DNA of 64,000 bases, taken from contig NZ_PJRO01000007.1 in the NCBI RefSeq assembly GCF_002858745.1, forward strand, positions 325,922 through 389,921. Direction: 5' to 3'. This DNA comes from Mesorhizobium loti. Lineage in GTDB: Bacteria; Pseudomonadota; Alphaproteobacteria; Rhizobiales; Rhizobiaceae. The translations under genes were made by a program, and so were the position numbers. A model generated the notes under the pieces. That model did not search any database, was not told the DNA's origin, and was given only the letters and a program-made list of their open reading frames with translations. Shown here in pieces: positions 46,692 through 55,499 of this stretch. The number at the start of each line of letters is the position of its first letter. The stretch's first letter is position 1.

Positions 46692-47785
46692 GTGCTGAGG
46701 CCGCCGAACAGCGTCGGCATGTCGAGCGGGCGGAAGCCGTAGTGCGACAGCCAGCGCACATCGGCGTCGAAGAAAGCGCGCAGGTCAGGCATGCCGTATT
46801 TCAGCATGGCGATGCGGTCGATGCCCATGCCCCAGGCGAAGCCCTGATACTCGTCGGGATCGAGCCCGCCGGCGCGCAGCACGTTGGGATGCACCATGCC
46901 GCAGCCGAGGATCTCCATCCAGTCGTTGCCTTCGCCGAAGCGCACTTCGCCCGGCCGCGAACGGTCGCACTGGATGTCGACCTCGAGGCTCGGTTCCGTG
47001 AACGGGAAGAAGGACGGCCGGAAGCGCATCTTCAGGCTCGGCACTTCGAAGAAAGCCTTGCAGAACTCTTCCAGCACCCAGCGCATGTTGGCGACGTTGG
47101 CCGTGCGGTCGATGACCAGCCCTTCGAGCTGATGGAACATCGGCGTATGGGTCGCGTCCGAATCCATGCGGTAGGTCTTGCCCGGGATGACGATGCGGAT
47201 CGGCGGCTTCTGCACCTCCATGGTGCGGATCTGCACCGGAGAGGTGTGGGTGCGCAGGAGCCTGGCCTCGTTGCCCTCGGCCGCCTGCAGGAAAAACGTG
47301 TCGTGCATCTCGCGCGCCGGATGGCCGACGGGGAAGTTGAGCGCGGTGAAGTTGTAATGGTCGGTTTCGATGTCCGGACCTTCGGCGATCGCGAAGCCCA
47401 TGTCGCCGAAGATGGCGGCGATCTCGTCGATGACCTGACTGATGGGATGGATGCGGCCGCGTTCCGCCGGCGACTGGCGCACCGGCAGCGTGACATCGAC
47501 CGTCTCGGCGATGAGGCGGGCGGCGACGGCGGCGTTCTTCAGCTCGGCCTTGCGGGCAGCCAAAGCCTCGGTGACGCGGTTCTTCAGCCCGTTGATCGCA
47601 GGGCCCTGGACCTGGCGCTCCTCGGCGGTCATTGCACCCAGCGTCTTCAACAGCTCCGAGACAGAGCCCTTCTTGCCGAGAGCAGCGATGCGCACGGCCT
47701 CGATGGCCTGCTCGTCGGCAGAAGCTGCGATATCGGCAAGCAGCGCGCTCTCCAGGACTTCAAGATTTCCAGCGTTGGCGTTCAC
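46688..47785 (-). CDS. pheS: Phenylalanine--tRNA ligase alpha subunit
   Basis: The 365-residue PheS is the catalytic class II synthetase subunit. It has an N-terminal coiled-coil tRNA-binding region (1-90). Motif 2 includes [10 protein letters not shown] and the later [20 protein letters not shown], and motif 3 is [17 protein letters not shown] near the C-terminus. It starts at ATG 47785, 156 bases after rplT, with a terminator-like hairpin between. No Phe-rich leader peptide is visible before it. Confidence 0.97.
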   Translation of the reverse strand: MNANAGNLEVLESALLADIAASADEQAIEAVRIAALGKKGSVSELLKTLGAMTAEERQVQGPAINGLKNRVTEALAARKAELKNAAVAARLIAETVDVTLPVRQSPAERGRIHPISQVIDEIAAIFGDMGFAIAEGPDIETDHYNFTALNFPVGHPAREMHDTFFLQAAEGNEARLLRTHTSPVQIRTMEVQKPPIRIVIPGKTYRMDSDATHTPMFHQLEGLVIDRTANVANMRWVLEEFCKAFFEVPSLKMRFRPSFFPFTEPSLEVDIQCDRSRPGEVRFGEGNDWMEILGCGMVHPNVLRAGGLDPDEYQGFAWGMGIDRIAMLKYGMPDLRAFFDADVRWLSHYGFRPLDMPTLFGGLST

Positions 47786-47870
47786 GATAAAACTCTTTCG
47801 ATCGGGACTATGCTGTAGCCGGATACGGTTACTTGATAGCCATTTTGGTTACTTTGAGCGCGGCATAAGA

Positions 47871-47901
47871 AAACCCGCGCAGGCCGAGCCAGCGCGGGTT
47901 T
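47871..47901 (-). terminator. Terminator or attenuator between rplT and pheS
   Basis: Arms 47871-47880 and 47892-47901 form a perfect 10-base stem (AAACCCGCGC type) with an 11-base loop. On the minus strand a short T-run follows, giving an intrinsic terminator 41 bases after the rplT stop. It could partly uncouple the ribosomal-protein genes from pheST. Confidence 0.8.
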
Positions 47902-47941
47902 CCCAAATCAGATTTCGAAAAGCTTGGGAAGACGCTGGTCG

Positions 47942-48343
47942 TTAAGCGACTGCGCTTTCAAAAGCATTCGGGGTGGTGTTCTTCAGGTATTCGAGCGCGA
48001 CCTTGGCCTTGCCGACGAGCACGGCGAAAGCCTGCGGCTCGTGGATGGCCATGTCGGACAGGACCTTGCGGTCGATCTCGATGCCAGCCTTGTTGAGGCC
48101 GTCGATGAAGCGGCCATAGGTCAGGCCATGCTCGCGGACAGCAGCGTTGATGCGCTGGACCCAAAGCGCACGGAAATTGCGCTTGCGAGCCTTGCGGTCG
48201 CGATAGGCGTACTGCAGCGACTTCTCGACCGCCTGCTTGGCGATACGGATGGTGTTCTTGCGACGGCCGTAGAAACCCTTGGCGGCTTTCAGGACCTTCT
48301 TGTGCTTGGCGTGGGAGGTAACGCCTCTTTTTACGCGTGCCAT
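47942..48343 (-). CDS. rplT: 50S ribosomal protein L20
   Basis: This 133-residue early-assembly 23S rRNA-binding protein has the family start [20 protein letters not shown] and [17 protein letters not shown]. Lys and Arg are dense in the N-terminal extension. In other bacteria L20 represses its own operon through the mRNA leader. It lies 32 bases downstream of rpmI. Confidence 0.98.
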   Translation of the reverse strand: MARVKRGVTSHAKHKKVLKAAKGFYGRRKNTIRIAKQAVEKSLQYAYRDRKARKRNFRALWVQRINAAVREHGLTYGRFIDGLNKAGIEIDRKVLSDMAIHEPQAFAVLVGKAKVALEYLKNTTPNAFESAVA

Positions 48344-48375
48344 GTCATGATCTCCTTAATTCAACGCAGCCGGGC

Positions 48376-48579
48376 TCAGAGGCCGTTCGGCAGAAAATTC
48401 TTGATGACCTTCTTGCCGTCCGGTTCAGCAAGAACCATCGTGCCGCGGGCATCGCGAATGAACTTGTTGCTGCGCTTGATCATGCCGTGACGCTTGCCGG
48501 CCGCAGCCGACAGGACCTTACCGGTCGCAGTGATCTTGAACCGCTTTTTGGCGGCGGACTTGGTCTTCATCTTGGGCAT
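48376..48579 (-). CDS. rpmI: 50S ribosomal protein L35
   Basis: The 67-residue basic protein has the family pattern [20 protein letters not shown] and the HGMIKRSNK region. It starts at ATG 48579 with an AGGAG ribosome binding site. It forms the usual rpmI-rplT pair. Upstream, two ICMT-like genes separate it from infC, and the 171-base leader contains a stable hairpin. Confidence 0.98.
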   Translation of the reverse strand: MPKMKTKSAAKKRFKITATGKVLSAAAGKRHGMIKRSNKFIRDARGTMVLAEPDGKKVIKNFLPNGL

Positions 48580-48656
48580 TTTGCTACTCCTATGCGAGGG
48601 CTTGAAGCACCTCTTGTTGTTGTTTCCGGACCGACCAAAGCCTGGAAAGCAAATGA

Positions 48657-48686
48657 AACCGCCACGGCATGCCCTGCCGGGCGGTT
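48657..48686 (-). promoter_or_regulatory. Hairpin in the rpmI leader
   Basis: Outer arms 48657-48663 and 48680-48686 and inner arms 48665-48669 and 48675-48679 form a stem with one bulged base and a 5-base loop, 77 bases upstream of rpmI on the minus strand. It may terminate the upstream ICMT-like gene or be part of an autoregulatory leader for L20, which uses leader RNA in other phyla. Confidence 0.4.
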
Positions 48687-48750
48687 CTTCTGGAACGCGG
48701 CCCTATACTGCAAACGCGCTCACGGCGCAATCCCCGCGAACGCTCCAGCG

Positions 48751-49383
48751 TCAGTATAACCAGAACAGGACTGGCACCAGCCCCCTCTCCTGTCCCTCTT
48801 CAATGAATTCAAAGAAGGGAATGGCCGCCAGGAACATGAGCCCGTCGCGCAGAGTGAGATTGAAGATGCGTGGCGTGAACGTCACCTCGGTCTGATCCCT
48901 GAACAAACACGGATTTGGCAGAAAGCGCGGCACACGTTGCAGATAGTCCTGATAGGGCACGCCGAGCGCAGACTTCAGGTAGCGCTCCTCGCGCAAGGCC
49001 ACGATGTGAAATGCGGCAGCGCAAAGCAGCATGGAAGCAACCGTCACAACCAGGCTACCAGTCTGGGCGCCGATACCGGTGACAGCGATGGTGGAAAAGA
49101 AATACAGCGGGTTGCGCATCACCGAATAGGGTCCGGTGGAAATCAGCTCCGCGGATTTGCGCCCACCGATATAGAGGATCGACCAGAGCCGGCCACCGAT
49201 GCCGATCAGGATCAAAGCAAGGCCTGTCGATTCTATCCGCTCATGCGTGAGCTCGTCATGCAGCGAACCGCTGAAGACGATGAGCCCGAAGAAAGCAGCG
49301 ATCAGGACGGCAAGCCCGCCGCGTCGTCGCCGCTGATAGCGCCCCAATGCCTCGAGCGCCTCGGATGACTGGGTAGTGGGCAT
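48751..49383 (-). CDS. Isoprenylcysteine methyltransferase-like membrane protein, paralogue 1
   Basis: The 210-residue inner-membrane protein starts at ATG 49383 and has four to five hydrophobic spans. The ICMT/PEMT-type motif TGPYSVMRNPLYFFS (about 85-99) and a second conserved block, REERYLKSALGVPYQDYLQRVPRFLP (about 131-156), would form the S-adenosylmethionine and substrate site. Bacteria lack prenyl-cysteine proteins of the eukaryotic type, so the substrate is unknown. It is clearly paralogous to the next gene at 49496. Confidence 0.85.
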   Translation of the reverse strand: MPTTQSSEALEALGRYQRRRRGGLAVLIAAFFGLIVFSGSLHDELTHERIESTGLALILIGIGGRLWSILYIGGRKSAELISTGPYSVMRNPLYFFSTIAVTGIGAQTGSLVVTVASMLLCAAAFHIVALREERYLKSALGVPYQDYLQRVPRFLPNPCLFRDQTEVTFTPRIFNLTLRDGLMFLAAIPFFEFIEEGQERGLVPVLFWLY

Positions 49384-49495
49384 GGGAAAAACCCGACCGC
49401 AGAACTGCGATCGCGTTGTTATTGGATCCGTTTGCGGATTTTGTCGGGTAAGTTTGTGGAATTTACCCGGTCTGTTTGCGGAGAATTCGTGGCGG

Positions 49496-50137
49496 TCAGG
49501 GCAACCGGAAAAGCACCGGCAGTGCGCCGGACCCTTGAGCATTCTCGATCAGTTCGAAGATCGGCATCGCGATCAGGAAGACCAGACCGTCGAGCAAGGT
49601 GTTAAGCAGGAGGCGTGGGCGGAAGGAGCCGGTATCGCCTTCTTCATAGAGCGAAAGCTTGGGAATGAAACGCGGCACGCGGGCGAGATAGGCCTTGTAG
49701 GGCGCGCCGAGTTCGACCGAGAGAAAACGTTCTTCGCGCAGGATCACGATATGGAACGCGATGGCGCAGAGCAGGCCAAAGCCGATGGTGGCAACAATCG
49801 AGCCCATCTGCGCGCCAACACCGGCAGCGGCGAGCGTCGAGAAGACGTAAAGCGGGTTGCGGGTGATCGAATACGGCCCACCTGTGACGACCTCATGCGA
49901 TTTGCGACCGCCGATATAAAGCGTCGACCACAGTCGCCCGACGATGCCGAGGAACATCATCAGCACACCGACCATCTCCACGGTTTCGTGGATGAAGCTT
50001 TCCGGCGGATAGATCGCCTCCCCGAACAGCAGCGCCACAAACATCGCCACGATGACGAAGGCAAGCACCAGGCGCCTTAGAGACTGGTAGGTGCCAAGCG
50101 CACGCCGGGCATCCGTCTCCGCAGTTTTGTCGTTCAT
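49496..50137 (-). CDS. Isoprenylcysteine methyltransferase-like membrane protein, paralogue 2
   Basis: The 213-residue membrane protein starts at ATG 50137. It shares with paralogue 1 the layout and the motifs GGPYSITRNPLYVFST and REERFLSVELGAPYKAYLARVPRF, and the LYIGGRKS block. About 112 bases separate the two genes. The upstream gene infC has its own terminator, so this pair is probably transcribed separately. Tandem duplication followed by divergence is the likely origin. Confidence 0.85.
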   Translation of the reverse strand: MNDKTAETDARRALGTYQSLRRLVLAFVIVAMFVALLFGEAIYPPESFIHETVEMVGVLMMFLGIVGRLWSTLYIGGRKSHEVVTGGPYSITRNPLYVFSTLAAAGVGAQMGSIVATIGFGLLCAIAFHIVILREERFLSVELGAPYKAYLARVPRFIPKLSLYEEGDTGSFRPRLLLNTLLDGLVFLIAMPIFELIENAQGSGALPVLFRLP

Positions 50138-50169
50138 GTTCAGAGGTCCGATGCCGCTCTTTGTTTTAC

Positions 50170-50213
50170 GCAATTCCGGACGCAATACCACTGCACACTT
50201 TTTCTGGAATTGC
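50170..50213 (+). repeat. Partial composite palindromic repeat
   Basis: GCAATTCC (50170-50177) and GGAATTGC (50206-50213) form the outer arms of the second half of the composite repeat, preceded by a T-rich TTGTTTTAC. It lies between the ICMT-like gene and the infC terminator. Confidence 0.65.
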
Positions 50214-50260
50214 GCTGGCGCCACAACATCAGGCTACAATCACCGAGTTGAGGCAGGAAA

Positions 50261-50289
50261 AAGGCGTCCCGCCAGAGGTGGGACGCCTT
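50261..50289 (-). terminator. Intrinsic terminator of infC
   Basis: Arms 50261-50270 and 50280-50289 form a perfect 10-base stem with a 9-base loop. On the minus strand it is followed by a run of five T. It begins about 30 bases after the infC stop. It indicates that infC is a separate transcription unit from the downstream ICMT and rpmI genes. Confidence 0.9.
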
Positions 50290-50319
50290 GATCAAAAACA
50301 CATTGGGGCAGGCGCTACG

Positions 50320-50856
50320 TTAACGCGGCGCCAGCACCATCATCATCTGGCGGCCCTCAAGCTTCGGCTCCGCCTCGACCTTTGCGATGGTGGCGACTTC
50401 CTCGCGCACCTTGTTGAGAAGCTGCATGCCAAGTTCCATGTGCGCCATTTCACGGCCACGAAAACGCAGCGTCAGCTTAACCTTGTCGCCTTCCTCGAAG
50501 AAGCGACGTACGGCGCGCATCTTCACGTCGTAGTCGTGGCTGTCGATGTTGGGGCGCATCTTGATCTCCTTGATCTCGATGACGCGCTGGTTCTTGCGGG
50601 CCTCGGCGGCCTTTTTCTGGTTGGCGTATTTCAGCTTGCCGAGGTCGAGAATCTTGGTGACCGGCGGGACGGCGTTCGGCGAGATCTCGACCAGATCCAG
50701 CCCGGCTTCCTCTGCCAGCTGCAATGCTTCATTGATGGAAACGTCACCGCGGTTCTTGCCTTCTGCGTCGATAAGCTGGACGCGGGGGACGCGGATATCC
50801 CGGTTTGCGCGCGGGCCATCCTTCGTGGGCGCCGCTGCTTTGAAAGGTCTGCGAAT
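50320..50856 (-). CDS. infC: Translation initiation factor IF-3, AUU start codon
   Basis: The 178-residue IF-3 has the N-domain ([20 protein letters not shown] and [12 protein letters not shown]) and the C-domain ([20 protein letters not shown]), which together prevent subunit joining and check initiator tRNA. A standard ATG-based call would begin only at 50724 and lose 44 conserved residues. The true start is ATT at 50854-50856, preceded at 8 bases by AGGAGA. The rare AUU start is the classical device by which IF-3 limits its own synthesis. Confidence 0.95.
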   Translation of the reverse strand: MRRPFKAAAPTKDGPRANRDIRVPRVQLIDAEGKNRGDVSINEALQLAEEAGLDLVEISPNAVPPVTKILDLGKLKYANQKKAAEARKNQRVIEIKEIKMRPNIDSHDYDVKMRAVRRFFEEGDKVKLTLRFRGREMAHMELGMQLLNKVREEVATIAKVEAEPKLEGRQMMMVLAPR

Positions 50857-51161
50857 TGTCGTGGTCTCCTCGAGCCGTTGGCGTTCTGGGATTCAGTTCA
50901 AATTTTGCTTTGGCGCGTCAATGTGGTGACTGTGCGGCGCGAGTCAATAGCACAGGCGAGACAACAAATCACCTGTTCAGGCAATTTAGTCCTACTGTTG
51001 CTTTCTGAACCAAGCAAAGAACTGAATGGGGCCCTTTTCGCTGCGTCCCGGCCATGTCAAGAAGCGCGACCCTCGAGCGGCACATCCAAAGGGATGCGCC
51101 CGCTCAAAACAGTTGAAGCTGCGCATTGCTCCCGCCAGACCGATGCGCAAGGAACCGCGCC
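50857..51161. other. 305-base divergent intergenic region
   Basis: This region lies between infC (minus) and the alpha/beta hydrolase gene (plus). It contains the infC ribosome binding site (AGGAGA, 50865-50870) and presumably the infC promoter and leader. I see no convincing gene, repeat or hairpin in it. It is less GC-rich around 50930-51020, consistent with promoter DNA. Confidence 0.5.
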
Positions 51162-51932
51162 ATGCAGCCGACTGCTCCCGATTTTCTCGACGTCGACGGC
51201 ATCCCCATCGCCGTTCGCCATCAGCCCGGCAAGGCACCGGGTGTGGTCTGGCTGGGCGGTTACAAATCCGACATGCTGGGCACCAAGGCCGAGACGCTCG
51301 CTGGCTGGGCCGATAGGAACGGCCACGCCTTCCTGCGGCATGACTATTCCGGCCATGGCGAATCCGGCGGCGACTTCAATGAAGGCACGATCTCGACCTG
51401 GCTTGCCCAAAGCCTCGCGGTGTTTCGTCGATACGCCAAGGGCAAGCAGATCCTGGTCGGCTCCTCGATGGGTGCGTGGATCGCGCTGCGCATGGTGCAG
51501 GAACTGCGCAAGGCGGGCGACGATCGCATTGCCGGACTAGTCCTGCTCGCGCCTGCGCCCGATTTCACCGCCGAGCTGATCGAGCCGACGCTGACCGATG
51601 CACAGCGCCAGGATCTCGCCGAAAAAGGCTTCTTCGCTGAACCGTCCGAATACTCAGACCAGCCCTACATCTACACGCGCGCCTTGATCGAGGATGGCCG
51701 CGAAAACCTCGTCATGACTGGCCCGATCGACACGCATTGCCCGATCCACGTCATCCAGGGCCTTGCCGATCCGGATGTGCCACACACCCACGCCCTGAAG
51801 CTGGTCAGCCACCTGCCCTCCGATGATGTCACGCTGTCGCTGGTGCCGGAAGGCGACCACAGGCTGTCGCGGCCGCAGGACCTGGAGCTGCTGCAGCGCG
51901 CCGTCGAAGCGCTGATCGAGCGGGCCGGGTGA
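51162..51932 (+). CDS. Alpha/beta hydrolase, ABHD10-like serine esterase
   Basis: The 256-residue alpha/beta hydrolase starts at ATG 51162. The nucleophile Ser102 lies in GSSMGAW. The HDYSGHGES loop before it shapes the oxyanion hole. The acid is in GLADPDVP and the catalytic His is in EGDHRLSRP near the C-terminus. The pattern resembles the ABHD10 group of thioesterases or acyl-glucuronide esterases. Its stop overlaps the benE-like start by one base (TGATG), so the two proteins are probably coupled functionally. Confidence 0.88.
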   Translation: MQPTAPDFLDVDGIPIAVRHQPGKAPGVVWLGGYKSDMLGTKAETLAGWADRNGHAFLRHDYSGHGESGGDFNEGTISTWLAQSLAVFRRYAKGKQILVGSSMGAWIALRMVQELRKAGDDRIAGLVLLAPAPDFTAELIEPTLTDAQRQDLAEKGFFAEPSEYSDQPYIYTRALIEDGRENLVMTGPIDTHCPIHVIQGLADPDVPHTHALKLVSHLPSDDVTLSLVPEGDHRLSRPQDLELLQRAVEALIERAG

Positions 51933-53074
51933 TGCGCATTTCCATCCCGATATCCGCCTTCGTCGCGGCGATCGTCGGCTTCGGCGGAACGCTCGCCATC
52001 ATCATCGCGGCCGCCAATGCGGTCGGCGCCACGCAGTTGCAGACGGCAAGCTGGGTCACCGCGCTGTGCATCTCGATGGCGGTGGAGACGGCTTGGCTGT
52101 CCTGGCGCACCAAGATGCCGATCATCAGCGCCTGGTCGACTCCGGGAGCGGCGCTGATCGCGGCGTCGAGCGGCTTCTCGATCGGCGAGGCCGTCGGCGC
52201 CTTCCTGATTGCCGGCGTGCTTCTCGTGCTGACCGGCCTGCTCAAGCCGCTGACCCAGCTGATCTCGAAAATCCCGGCTTCTGTGGCGTCCGGCATGCTG
52301 GCCGGCATCCTCGTCACCTTCGCACTCAACGCCGTCAGGACCATTCCAGTCGATCCCTGGCTGGTGCTGCCGCTGATCGCGACCTTCTTCCTGATCCGTC
52401 TGTGGAATCCGGCGCTATCCGTTCTCGCGGTGCTGATCGGCGGCGGCTTTGCCGCCTTCCTCACCGGCCGTGTCGGCAGCCTGCCGGCGCCGGAACTTTC
52501 GACACTGACACTGATTACGCCGGTCTTCACTGCCAAGGCGGCGATCGGGCTGGCACTGCCGCTTTATCTCGTCACCATGGCCTCGCAGAACCTGTCCGGC
52601 CTCGCCGTGCTGCGGGCAGCGGGCTACAATCCAGAGCCCGGTCCATTGATCAGTTTCACCGGGCTGGTGTCTTTCCTGCTCGCGCCGTTTGGCGCCTCGA
52701 CCTCCAATCTGGCCGCGATCTCAGCCGCCATCTGCACCGGCCCGGACGTGCACCCGGATCCCGCCGAGCGCTGGAAGACCGGACCGTTCTATGCGCTCGC
52801 CTATGTCGTGTTCGCGATCTTCGGCGCCTCGCTGGTGGCGATCTTCGCTGTCCTGCCACAAAGCCTGATCGTGCTGGTCGCCGGCCTCGCCTTGCTGGGA
52901 CCATTCACCAATGCGTTGACGATCTCGCTCAAGGACGAGCATGAGCGCATGGCTGCGACGACGGCCTTTGCCGTCACCGCCTCCGGTCTTACCCTGTTCG
53001 GTGTCGGCGCAGCGTTCTGGGGTCTTGTCGCCGGCATGATCGTGGTTTTGCTCGATCACGCAAAAAATCGTTAG
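51932..53074 (+). CDS. BenE-family transporter
   Basis: The 380-residue inner-membrane protein has about twelve spans, belonging to the benzoate:H+ symporter (BenE) family. It has AWSTPGAALIAASSG (about 68-82) and the later block FGASTSNLAAISAAICTGPD, which is characteristic of the family. Start at ATG 51932 within TGATG is preferred to the GTG one codon earlier. Coupling to the upstream hydrolase suggests transport of an acid released by ester cleavage, though no ring-cleavage genes are nearby. Confidence 0.88.
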   Translation: MRISIPISAFVAAIVGFGGTLAIIIAAANAVGATQLQTASWVTALCISMAVETAWLSWRTKMPIISAWSTPGAALIAASSGFSIGEAVGAFLIAGVLLVLTGLLKPLTQLISKIPASVASGMLAGILVTFALNAVRTIPVDPWLVLPLIATFFLIRLWNPALSVLAVLIGGGFAAFLTGRVGSLPAPELSTLTLITPVFTAKAAIGLALPLYLVTMASQNLSGLAVLRAAGYNPEPGPLISFTGLVSFLLAPFGASTSNLAAISAAICTGPDVHPDPAERWKTGPFYALAYVVFAIFGASLVAIFAVLPQSLIVLVAGLALLGPFTNALTISLKDEHERMAATTAFAVTASGLTLFGVGAAFWGLVAGMIVVLLDHAKNR

Positions 53075-53192
53075 GTTTTACAGGCGGTTGATTGGGGCCG
53101 AGGGCGTTTGTTCTTGAAGAACATGCCCACTCTTCCCACTTCGATCGGAAGCAGCCGTGTCTTGGCTGCCTCCAACCAAAGGAACGGGAGAA

Positions 53193-53654
53193 ATGAACAC
53201 GACTGCATTGATCCGCCCGGCCTGGACGCCGGCAACCATCGCGCTGATGGTTCTTGGCTTCGTGGTGTTCTGGCCGCTGGGCCTCGCCATGCTCGCCTAC
53301 ATCATCTGGGGCGACCGGCTCGACGGTTTCAAGCGCGACGTCAACAAGGCCACCGATGGCATCTTCGCCGGCTGCCGTCGCGGCGCCGACAAGGCGCATA
53401 GCTGGGGTCATGCCTCCGCCCGCACCGGCAACGTCGCCTTCGACGACTGGCGCGACAAGGAACTGGAGCGCCTCGCGGAAGAACGCCGCAAGCTCGATGA
53501 GGCGCTGGCGGAGTTCGACGACTATGCCCGCGAACTGCGCCGCGCCAAGGACCAGGAAGAGTTCGACCGCTTCATGGCCCAGCGCAACAGGCCGACCGCG
53601 CCGGCCACCGCCAAGCCAGCCAAGGGCAAGGGCGCCAACCTGCTCGACGACTGA
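53193..53654 (+). CDS. DUF2852-family membrane protein
   Basis: The 153-residue protein starts at ATG 53193 behind GGGAG. It has one membrane segment (about 14-40, ATIALMVLGFVVFWPLGLAM), then a highly charged region likely to form a coiled coil (about 85-125, ELERLAEERRKLDEALAEF), and a Lys/Ala-rich tail. This matches DUF2852, a family restricted largely to Alphaproteobacteria with unknown function. A good terminator follows. Confidence 0.85.
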   Translation: MNTTALIRPAWTPATIALMVLGFVVFWPLGLAMLAYIIWGDRLDGFKRDVNKATDGIFAGCRRGADKAHSWGHASARTGNVAFDDWRDKELERLAEERRKLDEALAEFDDYARELRRAKDQEEFDRFMAQRNRPTAPATAKPAKGKGANLLDD

Positions 53655-53679
53655 TCGATGGGATCAGCATGAGTTCCTG

Positions 53680-53704
53680 CGGCGCCGTCTGAAAAGCGGC
53701 GCCG
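53680..53704 (+). terminator. Terminator after the DUF2852 gene
   Basis: Arms 53680-53687 and 53697-53704 (CGGCGCCG each) form a perfect 8-base GC stem with a 9-base loop, followed by a T-containing stretch (TTGTCTTGTG). It lies 25 bases after the stop. Confidence 0.65.
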
Positions 53705-53792
53705 TTGTCTTGTGAGGACCCTGCTACCCCTGCGGCGATCACATCGATGCGAAGACCACTACAGATTTCCCCGAATCGCTTATGTTCCTCTT

Positions 53793-54551
53793 ATGTCCTT
53801 CGCCTTCTTCCGCAACCTGACCAAGCCAAGGCCCGCCCCCGCCGAGGAGCGCGAGCATCATGTGGCAGGACGAACGCTGCCGCTCAGGATCGTGGAGAAC
53901 GAGCGCGCCCGGCGCCTGACGCTCAGGATCGAAGCCGGCGGACAAGGCTTGCGCATCACCGTGCCGCCAGGCCTGCGCCAAGGCGAAGTCGAACGGTTCC
54001 TCTCTCGCCACCAGGGCTGGCTCGAACAGAGACTGGCCAAGGTTCCGGACCGGCCACAGGTCCGGCCAGGCATCAAGGTTCCCGTGCGGGGCGTGCCGCA
54101 TCTCATCGTGCACGAGCCAGGCAAGCGCGGTACCGTCGTGGTAGGAGCCGATGAGACCGGCCCGACGCTCACCATCCATGGCGACCGGCTGCACCTGCCG
54201 CGGCGTGTCGCCGACTTCCTGAAACGCGAGGCCAAGCGCGATATCGAAGCCCTGGTTCTGCGCCACACCGGCGCCATCGGGCGCAAGGCAAAGAGCGTGC
54301 GCTTCAAGGATACGTCGAGCCGCTGGGGCTCATGCACAGCGGACGGCAACCTGTCCTTTTCCTGGCGCATCATGATGGCGCCGCCGCCGGTGATAAACTA
54401 CCTGGTGGCGCACGAGGTGGCGCATCTTAAAGAGATGAACCACGGCCCGAAATTCTGGAAGCTGTGCGACGAGCTCTGCCCCGATACCCAACGCTGCAAG
54501 GCCTGGCTGAAGAAGAATGGCGGCGCGCTGCAGGCGATCGCATTCGAATAG
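53793..54551 (+). CDS. YgjP-like zinc metallopeptidase (M48-related)
   Basis: The 252-residue cytoplasmic protein has a YgjP/WLM-like metallopeptidase domain. The zinc motif is HEVAHLKEMNHGPKFW with His207, Glu208, His211 and a third His near residue 217. The conserved lead-in is RWGSCTADGNLSFSWR. The N-terminal part (1-120) is basic. The ribosome binding site is weak. The homologous group is DUF45, seen across bacteria and related to SprT/Wss1; its substrates are unknown. Confidence 0.88.
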   Translation: MSFAFFRNLTKPRPAPAEEREHHVAGRTLPLRIVENERARRLTLRIEAGGQGLRITVPPGLRQGEVERFLSRHQGWLEQRLAKVPDRPQVRPGIKVPVRGVPHLIVHEPGKRGTVVVGADETGPTLTIHGDRLHLPRRVADFLKREAKRDIEALVLRHTGAIGRKAKSVRFKDTSSRWGSCTADGNLSFSWRIMMAPPPVINYLVAHEVAHLKEMNHGPKFWKLCDELCPDTQRCKAWLKKNGGALQAIAFE

Positions 54552-54575
54552 CGACCGCCATCGATAATCCATCGA

Positions 54576-55424
54576 TCAGGGCAGGTTGATGCGCGTGGCG
54601 GTAACGCGGTTTTCCTTCTTCACCTTGTCGCGCACGATGCCGAACAGGACTTTTGGGTCGGAACGGTCCCACGCCAGGCCCTGCCCTGCGATCTCCAGCG
54701 GCACCGTCGCCACCCATTTCATCACCGAACCCATTTCGGGAACTTCCAGCGCATAGGCTTCCGGCAGGTCATGGCCGGAAATCCAGAGCTTGCCGTCAGG
54801 CCCCCACGAACCGCCGGAATTGCTCATGTCGCCGAATTTGTCGAGCAGCACAGCCGGCAGCACCCAGGCTTCCGCCACGCGCCAGTTCCGGTCGAACCGC
54901 ACGATCTGCGTGTTGAACTTGTTGCCATAGGCGACAGGGCTGCGGTCGAAGACGCGGTTGTAGTTGGCGAAAGCACCCCACCAGTTGCCGTCGTGATAAT
55001 CCAGCCAGGTCAGTGACCCGCGTTCGATACCGAAGCTGAAGGTCTCGACATGCTTCAGCGTCGCTGCGTCCCAGACCTCGACCGAACTGGTCATGGGCCA
55101 TTCGGGATAGTTCGAATGCGCTGCATAAAGCTTGCCGTCAACGACCGCAGCGCTGTCGAGATGGATGATCGGGCCGTCCTTTGGACCAACCCACTCACCG
55201 ACCCGCGCACCCGACTTCTTGTCGTATTTGGCGATGGTCTGGTTGTCGATGGCGTAGAAATGACTGCTGTCCACGGCAACCGCCTGCCTGGCCTCCGGCA
55301 CGACGAACGAAGCCGCCTTTTCTCCCTGTAGCGTCGGAGGCTCATCGGCAGCCTTGGCGGATTGCATAACGGTCAGGCTAACGGCCAGCAACAGACCGCA
55401 AAGCAGGTGTCGGCGGATGGACAT
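54576..55424 (-). CDS. Secreted protein with propeller-like repeats, unknown function
   Basis: The 282-residue protein has a signal peptide (LLCGLLLAVSLTVMQSAKA, cleavage near residue 25). The mature domain alternates short strands with Asp/Gly turns and several tryptophans (WVGPKDGPIIHLDSA, SLTWLDYHDGNWWGAF, GSWGPDGKLWISGHD), as in a beta propeller of the quinoprotein or strictosidine-synthase type. No cofactor motif is seen. It stands alone and reads convergently with the metallopeptidase gene. Confidence 0.65.
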   Translation of the reverse strand: MSIRRHLLCGLLLAVSLTVMQSAKAADEPPTLQGEKAASFVVPEARQAVAVDSSHFYAIDNQTIAKYDKKSGARVGEWVGPKDGPIIHLDSAAVVDGKLYAAHSNYPEWPMTSSVEVWDAATLKHVETFSFGIERGSLTWLDYHDGNWWGAFANYNRVFDRSPVAYGNKFNTQIVRFDRNWRVAEAWVLPAVLLDKFGDMSNSGGSWGPDGKLWISGHDLPEAYALEVPEMGSVMKWVATVPLEIAGQGLAWDRSDPKVLFGIVRDKVKKENRVTATRINLP

Positions 55425-55499
55425 TGAACCCTCGGAAGCCGGATGATGCTGCAGCCATCTATCGGGGCCCCGATGACACGGGAATGACGCCGGAAGAAT

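Noticed and set aside
47786..47941. Phe-codon leader-peptide attenuator before pheS
   Set aside because: The hairpin 47871-47901 is present, but I found no short open frame with Phe codons before it on the minus strand.
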